Positions 7,073 to 12,906 of a stretch of 12,906 nt of DNA are shown one piece after another. The position numbers and the translations under genes were made by a program. The stretch is from Mycobacterium sp. (GTDB lineage: Bacteria > Actinomycetota > Actinomycetes > Mycobacteriales > Mycobacteriaceae): assembly GCA_023264755.1 (NCBI GenBank), contig JAHFVB010000065.1, positions 1-12,906 of the forward strand. Direction: 5' to 3'. The notes below the pieces were generated by a model. It had not been told where the DNA came from. It worked only from the letters and a program-made list of their open reading frames with translations, and ran no database searches. How positions within the stretch are numbered: the stretch's first letter is position 1; every line of letters begins with the position of its first letter.

Positions 7073-7089
7073 GAACCGAGCTCGGGTTC
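7073..7089. terminator. Weak hairpin between convergent genes
   Basis: GAACC (7073-7077) and GGTTC (7085-7089) pair around GAGCTCG, giving a five-pair stem that reaches into the stop codon of the minus-strand gene. No T tract follows. It could serve both converging genes but the support is thin. Confidence 0.25.
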
Positions 7090-7480
7090 AGTCCGCCGGC
7101 GGGACGAGCCGCAGCGCCAGCGCACCGAGCGCGAGCACCGACACCGCGGGGGTCAGGAACAGCAGAATCGCCCACACCAGCCCGACCCCCACCCCACTGA
7201 GCGCCCTCACCAGGGTGAACACCGCGACCAGCCAACTCGCCCCACCCGCCAGCACCGCGACCCCGAGCGCGACGACGACGGCCCGGCCCAGCCCGTAGTG
7301 CCGGGATCCGGTCGCGGCCAACATCACTGCCGTGGGGACGAGAATGACGAGCGCACCCAACCAGGGCTGATCGGCGCCGATCCGCAAGCCGGGCACCAAC
7401 ACCAGCGTCGCCAAGACCGCGGCTCCGAGCAGCCCTGCCACGACCACGCCGCGACCGGTCGCGGTAGTCGGAACGCTCAT
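7088..7480 (-). CDS. Small four-TM membrane protein, unknown function
   Basis: 130 residues and very hydrophobic, with four likely membrane helices (about 11-30, 41-57, 66-90 and 98-125), a glycine/alanine-rich composition and a short C-terminal tail RLVPPAD. I recognise no family motif. The start ATG 7478-7480 overlaps the TGA stop of the upstream minus-strand gene as ATGA, so translation is coupled and the two proteins may act together in the membrane. The open frame reaches further upstream (to 7723), but that part lies within the upstream gene in another frame. It converges on the NlpC/P60 gene with a 72-bp gap. Confidence 0.7.
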   Translation of the reverse strand: MSVPTTATGRGVVVAGLLGAAVLATLVLVPGLRIGADQPWLGALVILVPTAVMLAATGSRHYGLGRAVVVALGVAVLAGGASWLVAVFTLVRALSGVGVGLVWAILLFLTPAVSVLALGALALRLVPPAD

Positions 7481-8061
7481 CGCCTCGCCCCTTCCGTGAC
7501 ACCGGCCGGCGTCGATCCGGCCTTCGTGCGGACGTGGCCGGGATACCAGGAAGTGAACGCGGCGACGCCGACGAGCGTCACGTAGGTCAGCGTGTGAGCC
7601 GCCCACTCCGGCAACCACAGGTGTTTCATCAGCAGCCAGGCCACCAGCGTGTTGAAGGTGAACGCCGACGCCCAGGCGGCAGTGAGGACTTCGTTGGTGT
7701 GAACGAACAACGGGTGGTGCCACCGCGCCGGGTCGGTGTGTGCTCGCGCGTACTCAAGCGTGAACGGCTTGCCGATCAGCAACGTCGTCCACGCTCCGAT
7801 GGCCAGGGCACCGTTGGCCAGCACGCCCAAGTGCCGAACGGTCCAAAGGTCGTGGAAGCCAACCACTGCCACGGTTGCGCCGGTGAAGAAGGCGAGGCCG
7901 ACCCACATGATGATGCCGCGATGAAGGCGCAAGATGGCCATCACCACCGTCAGGGCGAGCGCGACCAACAGCCCCACCTCGACCCTCGACATGGTGTCCC
8001 TGGCGATCAGCAGGAACGCGATCCACGGCGCGAAGGACACCACCAGCTTGAGAAACGACAT
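7477..8061 (-). CDS. Conserved multi-pass membrane protein, unknown function
   Basis: 194 residues with about six membrane helices. It starts MSFLKLVVSFAPWIAFLLIAR. The middle has GKPFTLEYARAHTDPARWHHP and HTNEVLTAAWASAFTFNTL, a pattern (G.PFTL.YAR ... N ... W..AF) that I recall from uncharacterised bacterial membrane proteins loosely resembling YciB/IspZ in layout; I would not assign a function from it. The C-terminal tail HVRTKAGSTPAGVTEGARR is basic and probably cytoplasmic. The start ATG 8059-8061 is set by GGAGG eight bases upstream (8070-8074, minus strand); the frame is open to 8205 but the added part is hydrophilic and lacks family character. It is first in a two-gene unit, with ATGA overlap to the next gene, and diverges from the lipoprotein gene. 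Confidence 0.75.
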   Translation of the reverse strand: MSFLKLVVSFAPWIAFLLIARDTMSRVEVGLLVALALTVVMAILRLHRGIIMWVGLAFFTGATVAVVGFHDLWTVRHLGVLANGALAIGAWTTLLIGKPFTLEYARAHTDPARWHHPLFVHTNEVLTAAWASAFTFNTLVAWLLMKHLWLPEWAAHTLTYVTLVGVAAFTSWYPGHVRTKAGSTPAGVTEGARR

Positions 8062-8069
8062 CGGTGTAC

Positions 8070-8074
8070 CCTCC
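8070..8074 (-). promoter_or_regulatory. Ribosome binding site fixing the start at 8061
   Basis: GGAGG on the minus strand, eight bases before ATG 8061. It argues against the longer open frame and against ATG 8076. Confidence 0.65.
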
Positions 8075-8190
8075 ATTCGTCGGCCCACGCTCGCGGGGAG
8101 CCGTGCACCCATGTTCAGCCGACGCCAAGCGCCATCACAGAGCACAAGGTCCCGACATCGGGTGCGACAGCGCATTGAGACACTTGGCGC

Positions 8191-8232
8191 ATGAGCCGCA
8201 GTCAAGTCGCCGTCATCGTCGAGTGCAGCTGA
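8191..8232 (+). CDS. Possible 13-residue leader ORF before the lipoprotein gene
   Basis: ATG 8191 opens a 13-codon frame, MSRSQVAVIVECS, ending in TGA two bases before the lipoprotein ATG. GACACT (8179-8184) lies six bases ahead, so it could be the start of a leaderless transcript, with the lipoprotein translated by reinitiation. It is short enough to be chance. Confidence 0.25.
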   Translation: MSRSQVAVIVECS

Positions 8233-8234
8233 CC

Positions 8235-9242
8235 ATGGCCGCCTCGGGCTCGATTCGCTCGGCCGCGACCATGCTGGTCGCGCTGTCGCTGCTAGTGCTG
8301 GTCGGCGGGTGCACCGGCGCCCCGCACCGCAGGGCGGAGGCCACTCGGCTGCAACAAGCCATCTCCGGCATGCCGGGCGTCACCGACGCCTACGTGTCCT
8401 ACGAGAACGCCATCGGCCGCGGCGCCACCATCTCCATTCAGGTGCAGCTGCCGTCCGCGACGCGTCAGCAGATCGTCGACGTGGTGGACCGCATCAACGC
8501 CGTCCGTGGCGACCTGTTCGCCAAGTTCGATCAGTCCGCTTCGTTTCAGCCCGTCGCGGACGGCGGCGCGGCGTTCGAGGTGCGGTGCGGCCAGGCGCTC
8601 GATGCCGCCACCATCGCCGACGAGGCAGTGGCGCTGCGCACGCTGGCTAGCCGGGTCCAAGCGGAGAGCGCCGACTGGTGGTGCAACCCACACGACAGGC
8701 GGCTCGACATCCGGGGCAACCGCACGCCCATCGCCGACGTGCTCGACGTGTTGCGGACCACCGGTTCCGACCTGAGCGGCACCAGCATGGAGCTCCTCTC
8801 GAACCCCGCCGCGCCTTCGGGCGACCTCGCACTGCCGCTATTCAGCGTTCAATATCCTTACAGCACAGATGATTTCGCTCACTTCAAGGCGCTAGTCGCA
8901 CGCCTGGCAGCCAAACCGTGGACCGCAGGGGTCGGCCCTGGATCCACCATCGGGGGACTGAGCGTCCGCGTACAGAGTCCCGTCGCCGCTCGCCAGCAGC
9001 TCGCCGACGTGATTGCCGCAGTGGGCGCCGGCCCGAACCATCCGCTGCAGTTGGCCTGGGCGCTGGACGACCCGCCGCTGTACGGCACGGATACGCCCCG
9101 CTTCACCGGCCGCGTCGACGTCGGAGGATGCAACTACGGCACCGACACCGAGGCCGAACTACATCCCGAGAACTACCTGACCCCGGCCGCGCTCGCGCTG
9201 CAACGAGAGCTGCGCGCACAGTACGACACCTGCCCGAAGTGA
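8235..9242 (+). CDS. Putative lipoprotein of unknown function
   Basis: 335 residues. The N-terminus MAASGSIRSAATMLVALSLL is a signal peptide, followed by the lipobox LVGGC with Cys26 as lipidation site, so the protein should be anchored on the outer face of the cytoplasmic membrane. The mature part is soluble, with four more cysteines (118, 150, 299, 333) that could form two disulfides. It begins with QQAISGMPGVTDAYVSYENAIGRG (41-63) and later shows PVAARQQLADVIAAVGAGP (249-267), comparable to TRQQIVDVVDRINAVRG (76-92), suggesting two related alpha/beta modules; no family is recognised. The start ATG 8235 gives a compact signal peptide; GTG 8223 is possible. No good ribosome binding site is seen, and a 13-codon frame ends two bases upstream. 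Confidence 0.8.
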   Translation: MAASGSIRSAATMLVALSLLVLVGGCTGAPHRRAEATRLQQAISGMPGVTDAYVSYENAIGRGATISIQVQLPSATRQQIVDVVDRINAVRGDLFAKFDQSASFQPVADGGAAFEVRCGQALDAATIADEAVALRTLASRVQAESADWWCNPHDRRLDIRGNRTPIADVLDVLRTTGSDLSGTSMELLSNPAAPSGDLALPLFSVQYPYSTDDFAHFKALVARLAAKPWTAGVGPGSTIGGLSVRVQSPVAARQQLADVIAAVGAGPNHPLQLAWALDDPPLYGTDTPRFTGRVDVGGCNYGTDTEAELHPENYLTPAALALQRELRAQYDTCPK

Positions 9243-9283
9243 AGCACGGGCGGCGCGGGCGTGGGCCCCGACTTCAGCGCAGC

Positions 9284-9354
9284 GTCATCAAGAGCTGACG
9301 GGCGCGCGGCGTGATCGGGTTCTGACCCATCCCCCGTCACCAAGACCTGACGCG
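9284..9354. repeat. Imperfect 19-bp direct repeat
   Basis: GTCATCAAGAGCTGACGGG (9284-9302) and GTCACCAAGACCTGACGCG (9336-9354) match at 16 of 19 bases, 52 bp apart. Between them GGGT/ACCC and GACGGG/CCCGTC can pair, so the stretch is also palindromic. Confidence 0.55.
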
Positions 9355-9358
9355 CCAA

Positions 9359-9393
9359 CACGGCATAGCCGTGCCCCGGCGGACGCTCCGCCG
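9359..9393 (+). terminator. Two adjacent perfect hairpins, terminator-like
   Basis: CACGGC-ATA-GCCGTG (9359-9373, 6 bp) is followed after three bases by CGGCGGA-CGC-TCCGCCG (9377-9393, 7 bp). No T tract follows, but GC-rich stems without one are common at mycobacterial gene ends. They lie 117 bp behind the lipoprotein stop. Confidence 0.4.
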
Positions 9394-9480
9394 CGCTCAG
9401 TTCACCTGCAACAGCATCACGATGTCAGCGGTGCGCTCGCATTGTTGCGCTTAGCTGTGAGTCGATCGTTTCCGTGCCGC

Positions 9481-9544
9481 CGGCAAAGCCGAAGGTGTCT
9501 ACTCGAGACACTCCAAGTTCACGTTCGGTTCCGGGCTGCGGCCC
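9481..9544 (+). promoter_or_regulatory. Structured candidate leader RNA before the ansP operon
   Basis: AGCCGAA (9487-9493) can pair with TTCGGTT (9524-9530, one G-U) around an inner perfect stem GTGTCT-ACTCG-AGACAC (9495-9511). It is followed by GGGC-TGCG-GCCC (9533-9544). CGGC-AAA-GCCG (9481-9491) is a competing alternative to the outer stem. This resembles a regulated leader, but it does not match a riboswitch class that I recognise. Confidence 0.35.
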
Positions 9545-9567
9545 ATCGACGACGCGAGGTGACGCCC

Positions 9568-9807
9568 ATGGCGCGCATTGACATGACCGCAAAGATCCCG
9601 TTGATCGGGATGACGATGGTGTTCGCTGCGATGGGGATCGTCGCCGTCACCGCGTACCTGCACGCCGGCTGGTGGTCGATCGTCGGCTACGGGCTGGCGG
9701 CGGTCATCGCGGTGTTCGGCTTCGCCTTCACGTTCCGGGACATCAACGACACCACCAAGCCGCCGCCGGTGAAACCGACGGCCCCATCGGATGGAGCCAC
9801 CTCGTGA
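9568..9807 (+). CDS. Small two-TM membrane protein coupled to ansP
   Basis: 79 residues with two membrane helices (about 10-29 and 35-54), a short N-terminal [11 protein letters not shown] and a hydrophilic proline-rich tail ([24 protein letters not shown]). No family is recognised. The start ATG 9568 stands eight bases behind GAGG (9556-9559); the open frame back to 9442 adds only arginine-rich non-membrane sequence. Its TGA overlaps the GTG start of the permease gene as GTGA, so both are translated as a pair. A role as an accessory or stabilising subunit of the permease is inferred from this coupling only. Confidence 0.78.
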   Translation: MARIDMTAKIPLIGMTMVFAAMGIVAVTAYLHAGWWSIVGYGLAAVIAVFGFAFTFRDINDTTKPPPVKPTAPSDGATS

Positions 9808-11318
9808 GCACCGAACCGGAGGCGACCCGAACCACCGCGGCGCCCAAGCCGGAGGGGTACGACAACTCTGCGCTGACGAGCGAGGACGCCGGCTACGAGA
9901 AGGGCCTCAAGCCACGCCAACTGCAGATGATCGCCATCGGCGGCGCCATCGGCACCGGACTGTTCCTCGGCGCAGGCGGCCGGCTGGCCAGCGCCGGACC
10001 GGCCCTGTTCCTGGTGTACGCCTTCTGCGGCATCTTCGTCTTCTTCATCCTGCGCGCGCTCGGCGAACTCGTCCTGCACCGGCCATCGTCGGGCTCCTTC
10101 GTGTCCTACGCCCGCGAATTCCTCGGCGAGAAGGCCGCCTTCGTCGCCGGCTGGATGTACTTCCTGAACTGGGCGATGACGGCGATCGTCGACTCCACGG
10201 CGATTGCTACCTACTTCCACTTTTGGAAGGCGTTCGCGCCGATCCCGCAATGGCTGATCGCGCTGATCGCCCTGGCCATGGTGCTGGGCATGAACATGAT
10301 CTCGGTGAAGGTGTTCGGCGAACTCGAGTTCTGGGCCGCGCTGATCAAGGTCGTTGCGCTGGTGACGTTCCTGGTAGCTGGCACGATCTTCCTGGCCGGC
10401 CGCTACAAGATCGACGGGCAGTCGACGGGGTTCAGCGTGATCGCCAATCACGGCGGCCTGTTCCCCACCGGACTGTTCCCGGTCGTCATCGTCACCTCCG
10501 GCGTGGTCTTCGCCTACGCCGCCGTCGAACTGGTGGGCACCGCGGCGGGCGAAACCGCCCACCCGGCCAAGATCATGCCCCGCGCGATCAACTCCGTCAT
10601 CGCGCGCATCGCGCTGTTCTACGTGGGCTCGGTGTTCCTGCTAGGGCTCCTGCTGCCCTACACCGCCTACAAGTCCGGCGAGAGCCCGTTCGTCACCTTC
10701 TTCTCGAAGATCGGCGTCGAGGGGGCCGGCACGATCATGAACATCGTGGTGTTGACGGCTGCGTTCTCGAGCCTCAACGCCGGCCTGTACTCGACCGGCC
10801 GCATCCTGCGGTCGATGGCGATGAACGGCAGCGCCCCCAAGTTCACCTCGCTGATGAACAGCCGCGGAGTGCCCTACGGCGGCATCTGTCTGACCGCGGT
10901 GATCGGGTTGTTCGGCGTACTGCTCAACGGTGTCGTGCCCGCGCAGGCGTTCGAGATCGTGCTGAACGTCGCCGCGCTCGGCATCATCGCGTCCTGGGGC
11001 ACCATCGTCATCTGCCAGATCCAGCTCTACCGGTGGTCGAAGAAGGGCATCCTGCAGCGGCCGTCGTTCCGGCTGTGGGGCACGCCCTGGACGGGCTATC
11101 TCACGCTGGCGTTCCTCTTCGGCGTGCTGGTGCTGATGGCCTTCGATCCTCCGATCGGCACGTGGACCGTGGCCTCACTGGTGCTGATCATTCCGGCATT
11201 GGTGATCGGCTGGTTCGCCGTCCGAGCCCGCGTGCTGGCCGTCGCACAGGAGCGCGAGGGATTCACCGGTCAGTTCCCCGTGGTGGCGAACCGGCCACCG
11301 CCCGGTGAGAAGGAGTAG
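9804..11318 (+). CDS. ansP: L-asparagine permease (APC superfamily, amino acid transporter family)
   Basis: A 504-residue, 12-TM proton-coupled amino acid importer of the cytoplasmic membrane. It closely resembles AnsP proteins: [19 protein letters not shown] (34-52, first helix and substrate loop), [19 protein letters not shown] (81-99), [15 protein letters not shown] (111-125), [12 protein letters not shown] (172-183), [29 protein letters not shown], and [24 protein letters not shown] all agree with the E. coli and mycobacterial asparagine permeases. The start is GTG 9804, seven bases behind GGAG (9793-9796) and overlapping the previous TGA; an earlier start would lie in the upstream gene. 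The stop lies in the first copy of an 18-bp tandem repeat. The substrate is by family resemblance; related permeases also carry other amino acids. Confidence 0.92.
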   Translation: MSTEPEATRTTAAPKPEGYDNSALTSEDAGYEKGLKPRQLQMIAIGGAIGTGLFLGAGGRLASAGPALFLVYAFCGIFVFFILRALGELVLHRPSSGSFVSYAREFLGEKAAFVAGWMYFLNWAMTAIVDSTAIATYFHFWKAFAPIPQWLIALIALAMVLGMNMISVKVFGELEFWAALIKVVALVTFLVAGTIFLAGRYKIDGQSTGFSVIANHGGLFPTGLFPVVIVTSGVVFAYAAVELVGTAAGETAHPAKIMPRAINSVIARIALFYVGSVFLLGLLLPYTAYKSGESPFVTFFSKIGVEGAGTIMNIVVLTAAFSSLNAGLYSTGRILRSMAMNGSAPKFTSLMNSRGVPYGGICLTAVIGLFGVLLNGVVPAQAFEIVLNVAALGIIASWGTIVICQIQLYRWSKKGILQRPSFRLWGTPWTGYLTLAFLFGVLVLMAFDPPIGTWTVASLVLIIPALVIGWFAVRARVLAVAQEREGFTGQFPVVANRPPPGEKE

Positions 11319-11336
11319 CCCGGCGAGAAGGAGTAG
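11301..11336 (+). repeat. 18-bp tandem duplication across the ansP stop codon
   Basis: CCCGGTGAGAAGGAGTAG (11301-11318) is followed directly by CCCGGCGAGAAGGAGTAG (11319-11336), one base different. Each encodes PGEKE-stop in the same frame, so the gene now has two copies of its own end, 18 bases apart. Confidence 0.9.
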
Positions 11337-11347
11337 CCCGGGCGATC

Positions 11348-11390
11348 CGCTTTTCGCAGAGGTCTACTCGTACTTTCTCTGCAAAAGGCG
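11348..11390 (+). terminator. Terminator-like hairpin behind ansP
   Basis: GCAGAG (11356-11361) pairs with CTCTGC (11377-11382), continued outward by TTTT (11351-11354)/AAAA (11383-11386) and CGC/GCG with single-base bulges. The loop has 15 bases. No T tract follows. It starts 30 bases after the ansP stop, a natural place for a terminator. Confidence 0.5.
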
Positions 11391-11413
11391 AGTCTCGTGA
11401 CCCGTCGGTGCGG

Positions 11414-11425
11414 GGTCGGCCGACC
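11414..11425. promoter_or_regulatory. Perfect 12-bp palindrome upstream of the Rv3311-like gene
   Basis: GGTCGGCCGACC is a perfect palindrome 41 bases before the -10 box of the next gene, followed by GTTTT. It could be an operator, or a chance GC-rich palindrome. Confidence 0.3.
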
Positions 11426-11465
11426 GTTTTGCCGGTGACCGTCCAAGGCGTCCAGCCGGCGTCGT

Positions 11466-11471
11466 TAGGCT
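11466..11471 (+). promoter_or_regulatory. Candidate -10 box (TAGGCT) for the leaderless Rv3311-like gene
   Basis: TAGGCT fits TANNNT and is followed by exactly seven bases and then ATG 11479. No Shine-Dalgarno motif lies in between. Confidence 0.55.
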
Positions 11472-11478
11472 GTGCCGC

Positions 11479-12747
11479 ATGGCTGCAGACATCGTGCCGG
11501 TACGGCTTGGGCTGACCAAGGGTGATCTCTACACGTTGTGGGCTCCCCTTTGGCGCGACGACGAAGACGAATGGCAAGCCTTTCTCGGCAAGGACGAAGA
11601 CCTCTACGCCTTCGAGTCGGTCGCTGACCTGGTGGCTTTCGTCCGGACGAGCAAGGACAACGACCTCACCGACCACCCCGCGTGGGCGGCGCTGACCGAG
11701 GCGAACGCGCACCTGCTCGATCCTTCCGAGGAGCGGCAACACGACTTGGTCGGCGTGCCGGAACTGGTCGCCGAGAAGCCGACCGACGAGACGGTGCGGG
11801 CCCTGCTCAAGGCGTTGGCCGTCGTGCAGGCGCTCGGCTCGGTGTGCGACCTGACCGCGGTGGCCAAGTTCTTCAACGGCAACCCCGTGTTGGGCTCCCT
11901 CGGCGGCGGTGTCGACGCCTTCGCCGGCCGCGCGGGCCGCAAGCGCTGGGCCGAGATCGAGGCCGTGATCGGACGTAGCTGGGATGGTGTCATCGACGCC
12001 ATCGACGGCGTGGTCACCGTGCCCGACGTCGACGCCGCCGCGTCCGAGAAGGCCGCGGCCGAGCTGGCCGAGCCCGCCCCGGAGCTCGAAGAGCCGGAGG
12101 AGACGCCCGACGAGGAGTTCGTCGTCGACGACGTCGTCGACACCGTCGATGAAGCCGAGGGGCTCGAGGCCGAGGCCGAGCGTCAGTTACTGGGCAGCCA
12201 CGAGGACTTCTGGGTGCAGGTCGGCATCGACCCCATCCAGGTGATGACGGGCTCCGGCACCTACTACACGCTGCGCTGCTACTTCGACGACAGCCCCCGC
12301 TTCCTGGGCCGCAACGGCCGCATCAGCGTGTTCACCTCCGAACGGGCGCTGGCGCGTTACCTCGTCGACGAACACGAAAGCGACCTCTCGGGATTCAGCA
12401 CCTACGAGGACATCCGGACGGCTGCGACCGATGGCTCGTTGCGGATCAAGGTCACCGAGGACAACATCTACGTGCTGACCGGAATCTCGGACGACCTCGC
12501 CGACGGACCCGACGCCGTCGACCGCGATCAGTTGGAGCTGGCCGTCGAGTTGCTCAGGGACGTCAGCGACTACGCCGAGGACACCACCGTCGACGACGCG
12601 CTCGACGTCGACCAGCCATTGGGCCGCTACGTCGCGCACGTGCTGTCGCCCGGCAAGGTCGGCAAGCCACCGGCGCCGTACGCCAAGGCCGTGGCGCAGT
12701 GGGACAAGCTGGAGGCCTTCGTCGAATCGCGGTTGCGCCAGGAGTGA
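11479..12747 (+). CDS. Conserved mycobacterial protein, Rv3311-like, built from two repeats
   Basis: A 422-residue soluble, acidic protein with no signal peptide or membrane helix. It matches the place and length of M. tuberculosis Rv3311 (about 420 residues), whose function I do not know. A very acidic linker (about 188-236, rich in Glu, Asp, Pro, Ala) divides it. Both halves share a layout: DLYTLWAPLWRD...FLGKDEDLYAFESVADLVAFV...DLTDHPAW (16-69) against TYYTLRCYFDD..FLGRNGRISVFTSERALARYL...DLSGFSTY (261-309), and RKRWAEIEAVIGR (154-166) against VAQWDKLEAFVESRL (405-419). It ends in tandem stops TGATGA and an alpha/beta hydrolase gene follows after 33 bases. The start ATG 11479 sits seven bases behind a -10 box. 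The old label 'primosomal protein' seen on some relatives has no support in this sequence. Confidence 0.88.
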   Translation: MAADIVPVRLGLTKGDLYTLWAPLWRDDEDEWQAFLGKDEDLYAFESVADLVAFVRTSKDNDLTDHPAWAALTEANAHLLDPSEERQHDLVGVPELVAEKPTDETVRALLKALAVVQALGSVCDLTAVAKFFNGNPVLGSLGGGVDAFAGRAGRKRWAEIEAVIGRSWDGVIDAIDGVVTVPDVDAAASEKAAAELAEPAPELEEPEETPDEEFVVDDVVDTVDEAEGLEAEAERQLLGSHEDFWVQVGIDPIQVMTGSGTYYTLRCYFDDSPRFLGRNGRISVFTSERALARYLVDEHESDLSGFSTYEDIRTAATDGSLRIKVTEDNIYVLTGISDDLADGPDAVDRDQLELAVELLRDVSDYAEDTTVDDALDVDQPLGRYVAHVLSPGKVGKPPAPYAKAVAQWDKLEAFVESRLRQE

Positions 12748-12780
12748 TGAGTTTCCGCGTCGCGGAGGGTCTATCCACGC

Positions 12781-12906
12781 ATGCCCAGTTCTGACGGACT
12801 CAGCCCACACTTCCTCGACGTTCCCGGCGCCCGACTGCACTACGAGGTGCGCGGGTCGGGCCCAGTGCTGCTCGCCATCGGTTCGCCCATGGCCGCCGCA
12901 AAGTTC
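12781..12906 (+). CDS. Alpha/beta hydrolase, N-terminal part (runs off the window)
   Basis: Only the first 42 codons are visible: MPSSDGLSPHFLDVPGARLH, then YEVRGSGPVLLAIGSPM. The pattern 'V.GARLHYEVRGSGPVLLAI' followed by a glycine-containing turn is the usual first two strands and oxyanion-loop region of an alpha/beta hydrolase; the nucleophile elbow and other catalytic residues lie beyond the edge, so the substrate cannot be guessed. ATG 12781 is the only start in the frame after TGA 12748-12750. GGAGG at 12764-12768 is 12 bases away, somewhat far. M. tuberculosis has a hydrolase gene (Rv3312c) at the equivalent place, but on the other strand. Confidence 0.7.
   Translation, partial: MPSSDGLSPHFLDVPGARLHYEVRGSGPVLLAIGSPMAAAKF

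Larger units (their letters stand above)
8062..8234. other. Divergent intergenic region with inverted repeats
   Basis: 173 bp separate the membrane-protein pair from the lipoprotein gene. It holds the near-perfect palindrome CCCGACATCGGG (8151-8162) and a wider 7-bp inverted pair CGCCAAG (8123-8129)/CTTGGCG (8183-8189). Either could be an operator. I see no clear -35/-10 pair. Confidence 0.4.
9243..9567. other. 325-bp gene-free region rich in repeats and hairpins
   Basis: I find no convincing gene here; the open frames on both strands are short and lack domains. It holds an imperfect 19-bp direct repeat (9284-9302 and 9336-9354), two tight hairpins (9359-9373 and 9377-9393), and a structured stretch before the next gene (9481-9544). 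The first part may end transcription of the lipoprotein gene, the second may be the leader of the ansP operon. Confidence 0.6.

Noticed and set aside
9173..9361. Minus-strand 62-residue open frame
   Set aside because: It overlaps the lipoprotein end, has no recognisable motif and no ribosome binding site.
9440..9545. tRNA-like look of the hairpin series
   Set aside because: There is no proper acceptor stem, anticodon arm or T-loop consensus.
9442..9567. Longer N-terminus for the two-TM protein (start at 9442)
   Set aside because: The added 42 residues are arginine-rich and overlap the structured leader; GAGG at 9556-9559 supports ATG 9568.
1..12906. CRISPR array, insertion sequence or prophage
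   Set aside because: No regularly spaced repeats, transposase, integrase or terminal inverted repeats were found; the tandem repeats seen have only two or three units.

Overview
The window looks like chromosomal DNA from a mycobacterium, probably a rapid-growing (Mycolicibacterium-type) species. It is uniformly GC-rich. It carries the gene neighbourhood amiB1 < > punA ... pmmB > < upp ... Rv3311-like gene > alpha/beta hydrolase, which I recognise from the Mycobacterium tuberculosis Rv3306c-Rv3312 region. It also has type VII secretion-type proteins, and several genes start directly behind a TANNNT-like -10 box, as leaderless mycobacterial genes do. The species assignment is inference; no ribosomal RNA or other marker is present.

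Layout. (1) 1-778, minus: an AmiB1-like M20 amidohydrolase broken by an in-frame amber codon at 23-25, with the frame continuing behind it to the window edge. (2) 862-1665, plus: purine nucleoside phosphorylase PunA. (3) 1611-3243: a divergent pair, an AbrB-family membrane transporter (minus) and a MarR regulator (plus), lying between punA and pmmB, which are neighbours in M. tuberculosis. Their short AT-rich gap holds two near-identical 18-bp operator-like sites, each covering one promoter. (4) 3291-4832, plus: phospho-sugar mutase PmmB. (5) 4829-5452, minus: uracil phosphoribosyltransferase Upp, sharing a CTAG stop overlap with pmmB. (6) 5502-7015, plus: an EspC-like type VII substrate followed two bases later by a WXG100-like/NlpC-P60 fusion. 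(7) 7088-8061, minus: two translationally coupled small membrane proteins of unknown function. (8) 8235-9242, plus: a lipoprotein of unknown function. (9) 9243-9567: a 325-bp hairpin-rich gap. (10) 9568-11318, plus: a two-TM small protein coupled to the L-asparagine permease AnsP. (11) 11479-12747, plus: an Rv3311-like protein that appears to be an internal duplication. (12) 12781 to the edge, plus: start of an alpha/beta hydrolase.

Together: PunA, PmmB and Upp are purine salvage, hexose-phosphate and pyrimidine salvage enzymes, and form the conserved backbone. Between them sit accessory units that vary: a self-regulated transporter cassette, a candidate secreted peptidoglycan hydrolase with its secretion partner, a membrane-protein pair and an amino-acid uptake operon. 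I see no mobile element, integrase, CRISPR array, tRNA or rRNA. The most promising items for follow-up are the WXG100-NlpC/P60 pair (5502-7015), the twin operators (2729-2800), the Rv3311-like duplication (11479-12747), the structured ansP leader (9481-9544) and the amber codon in amiB1.
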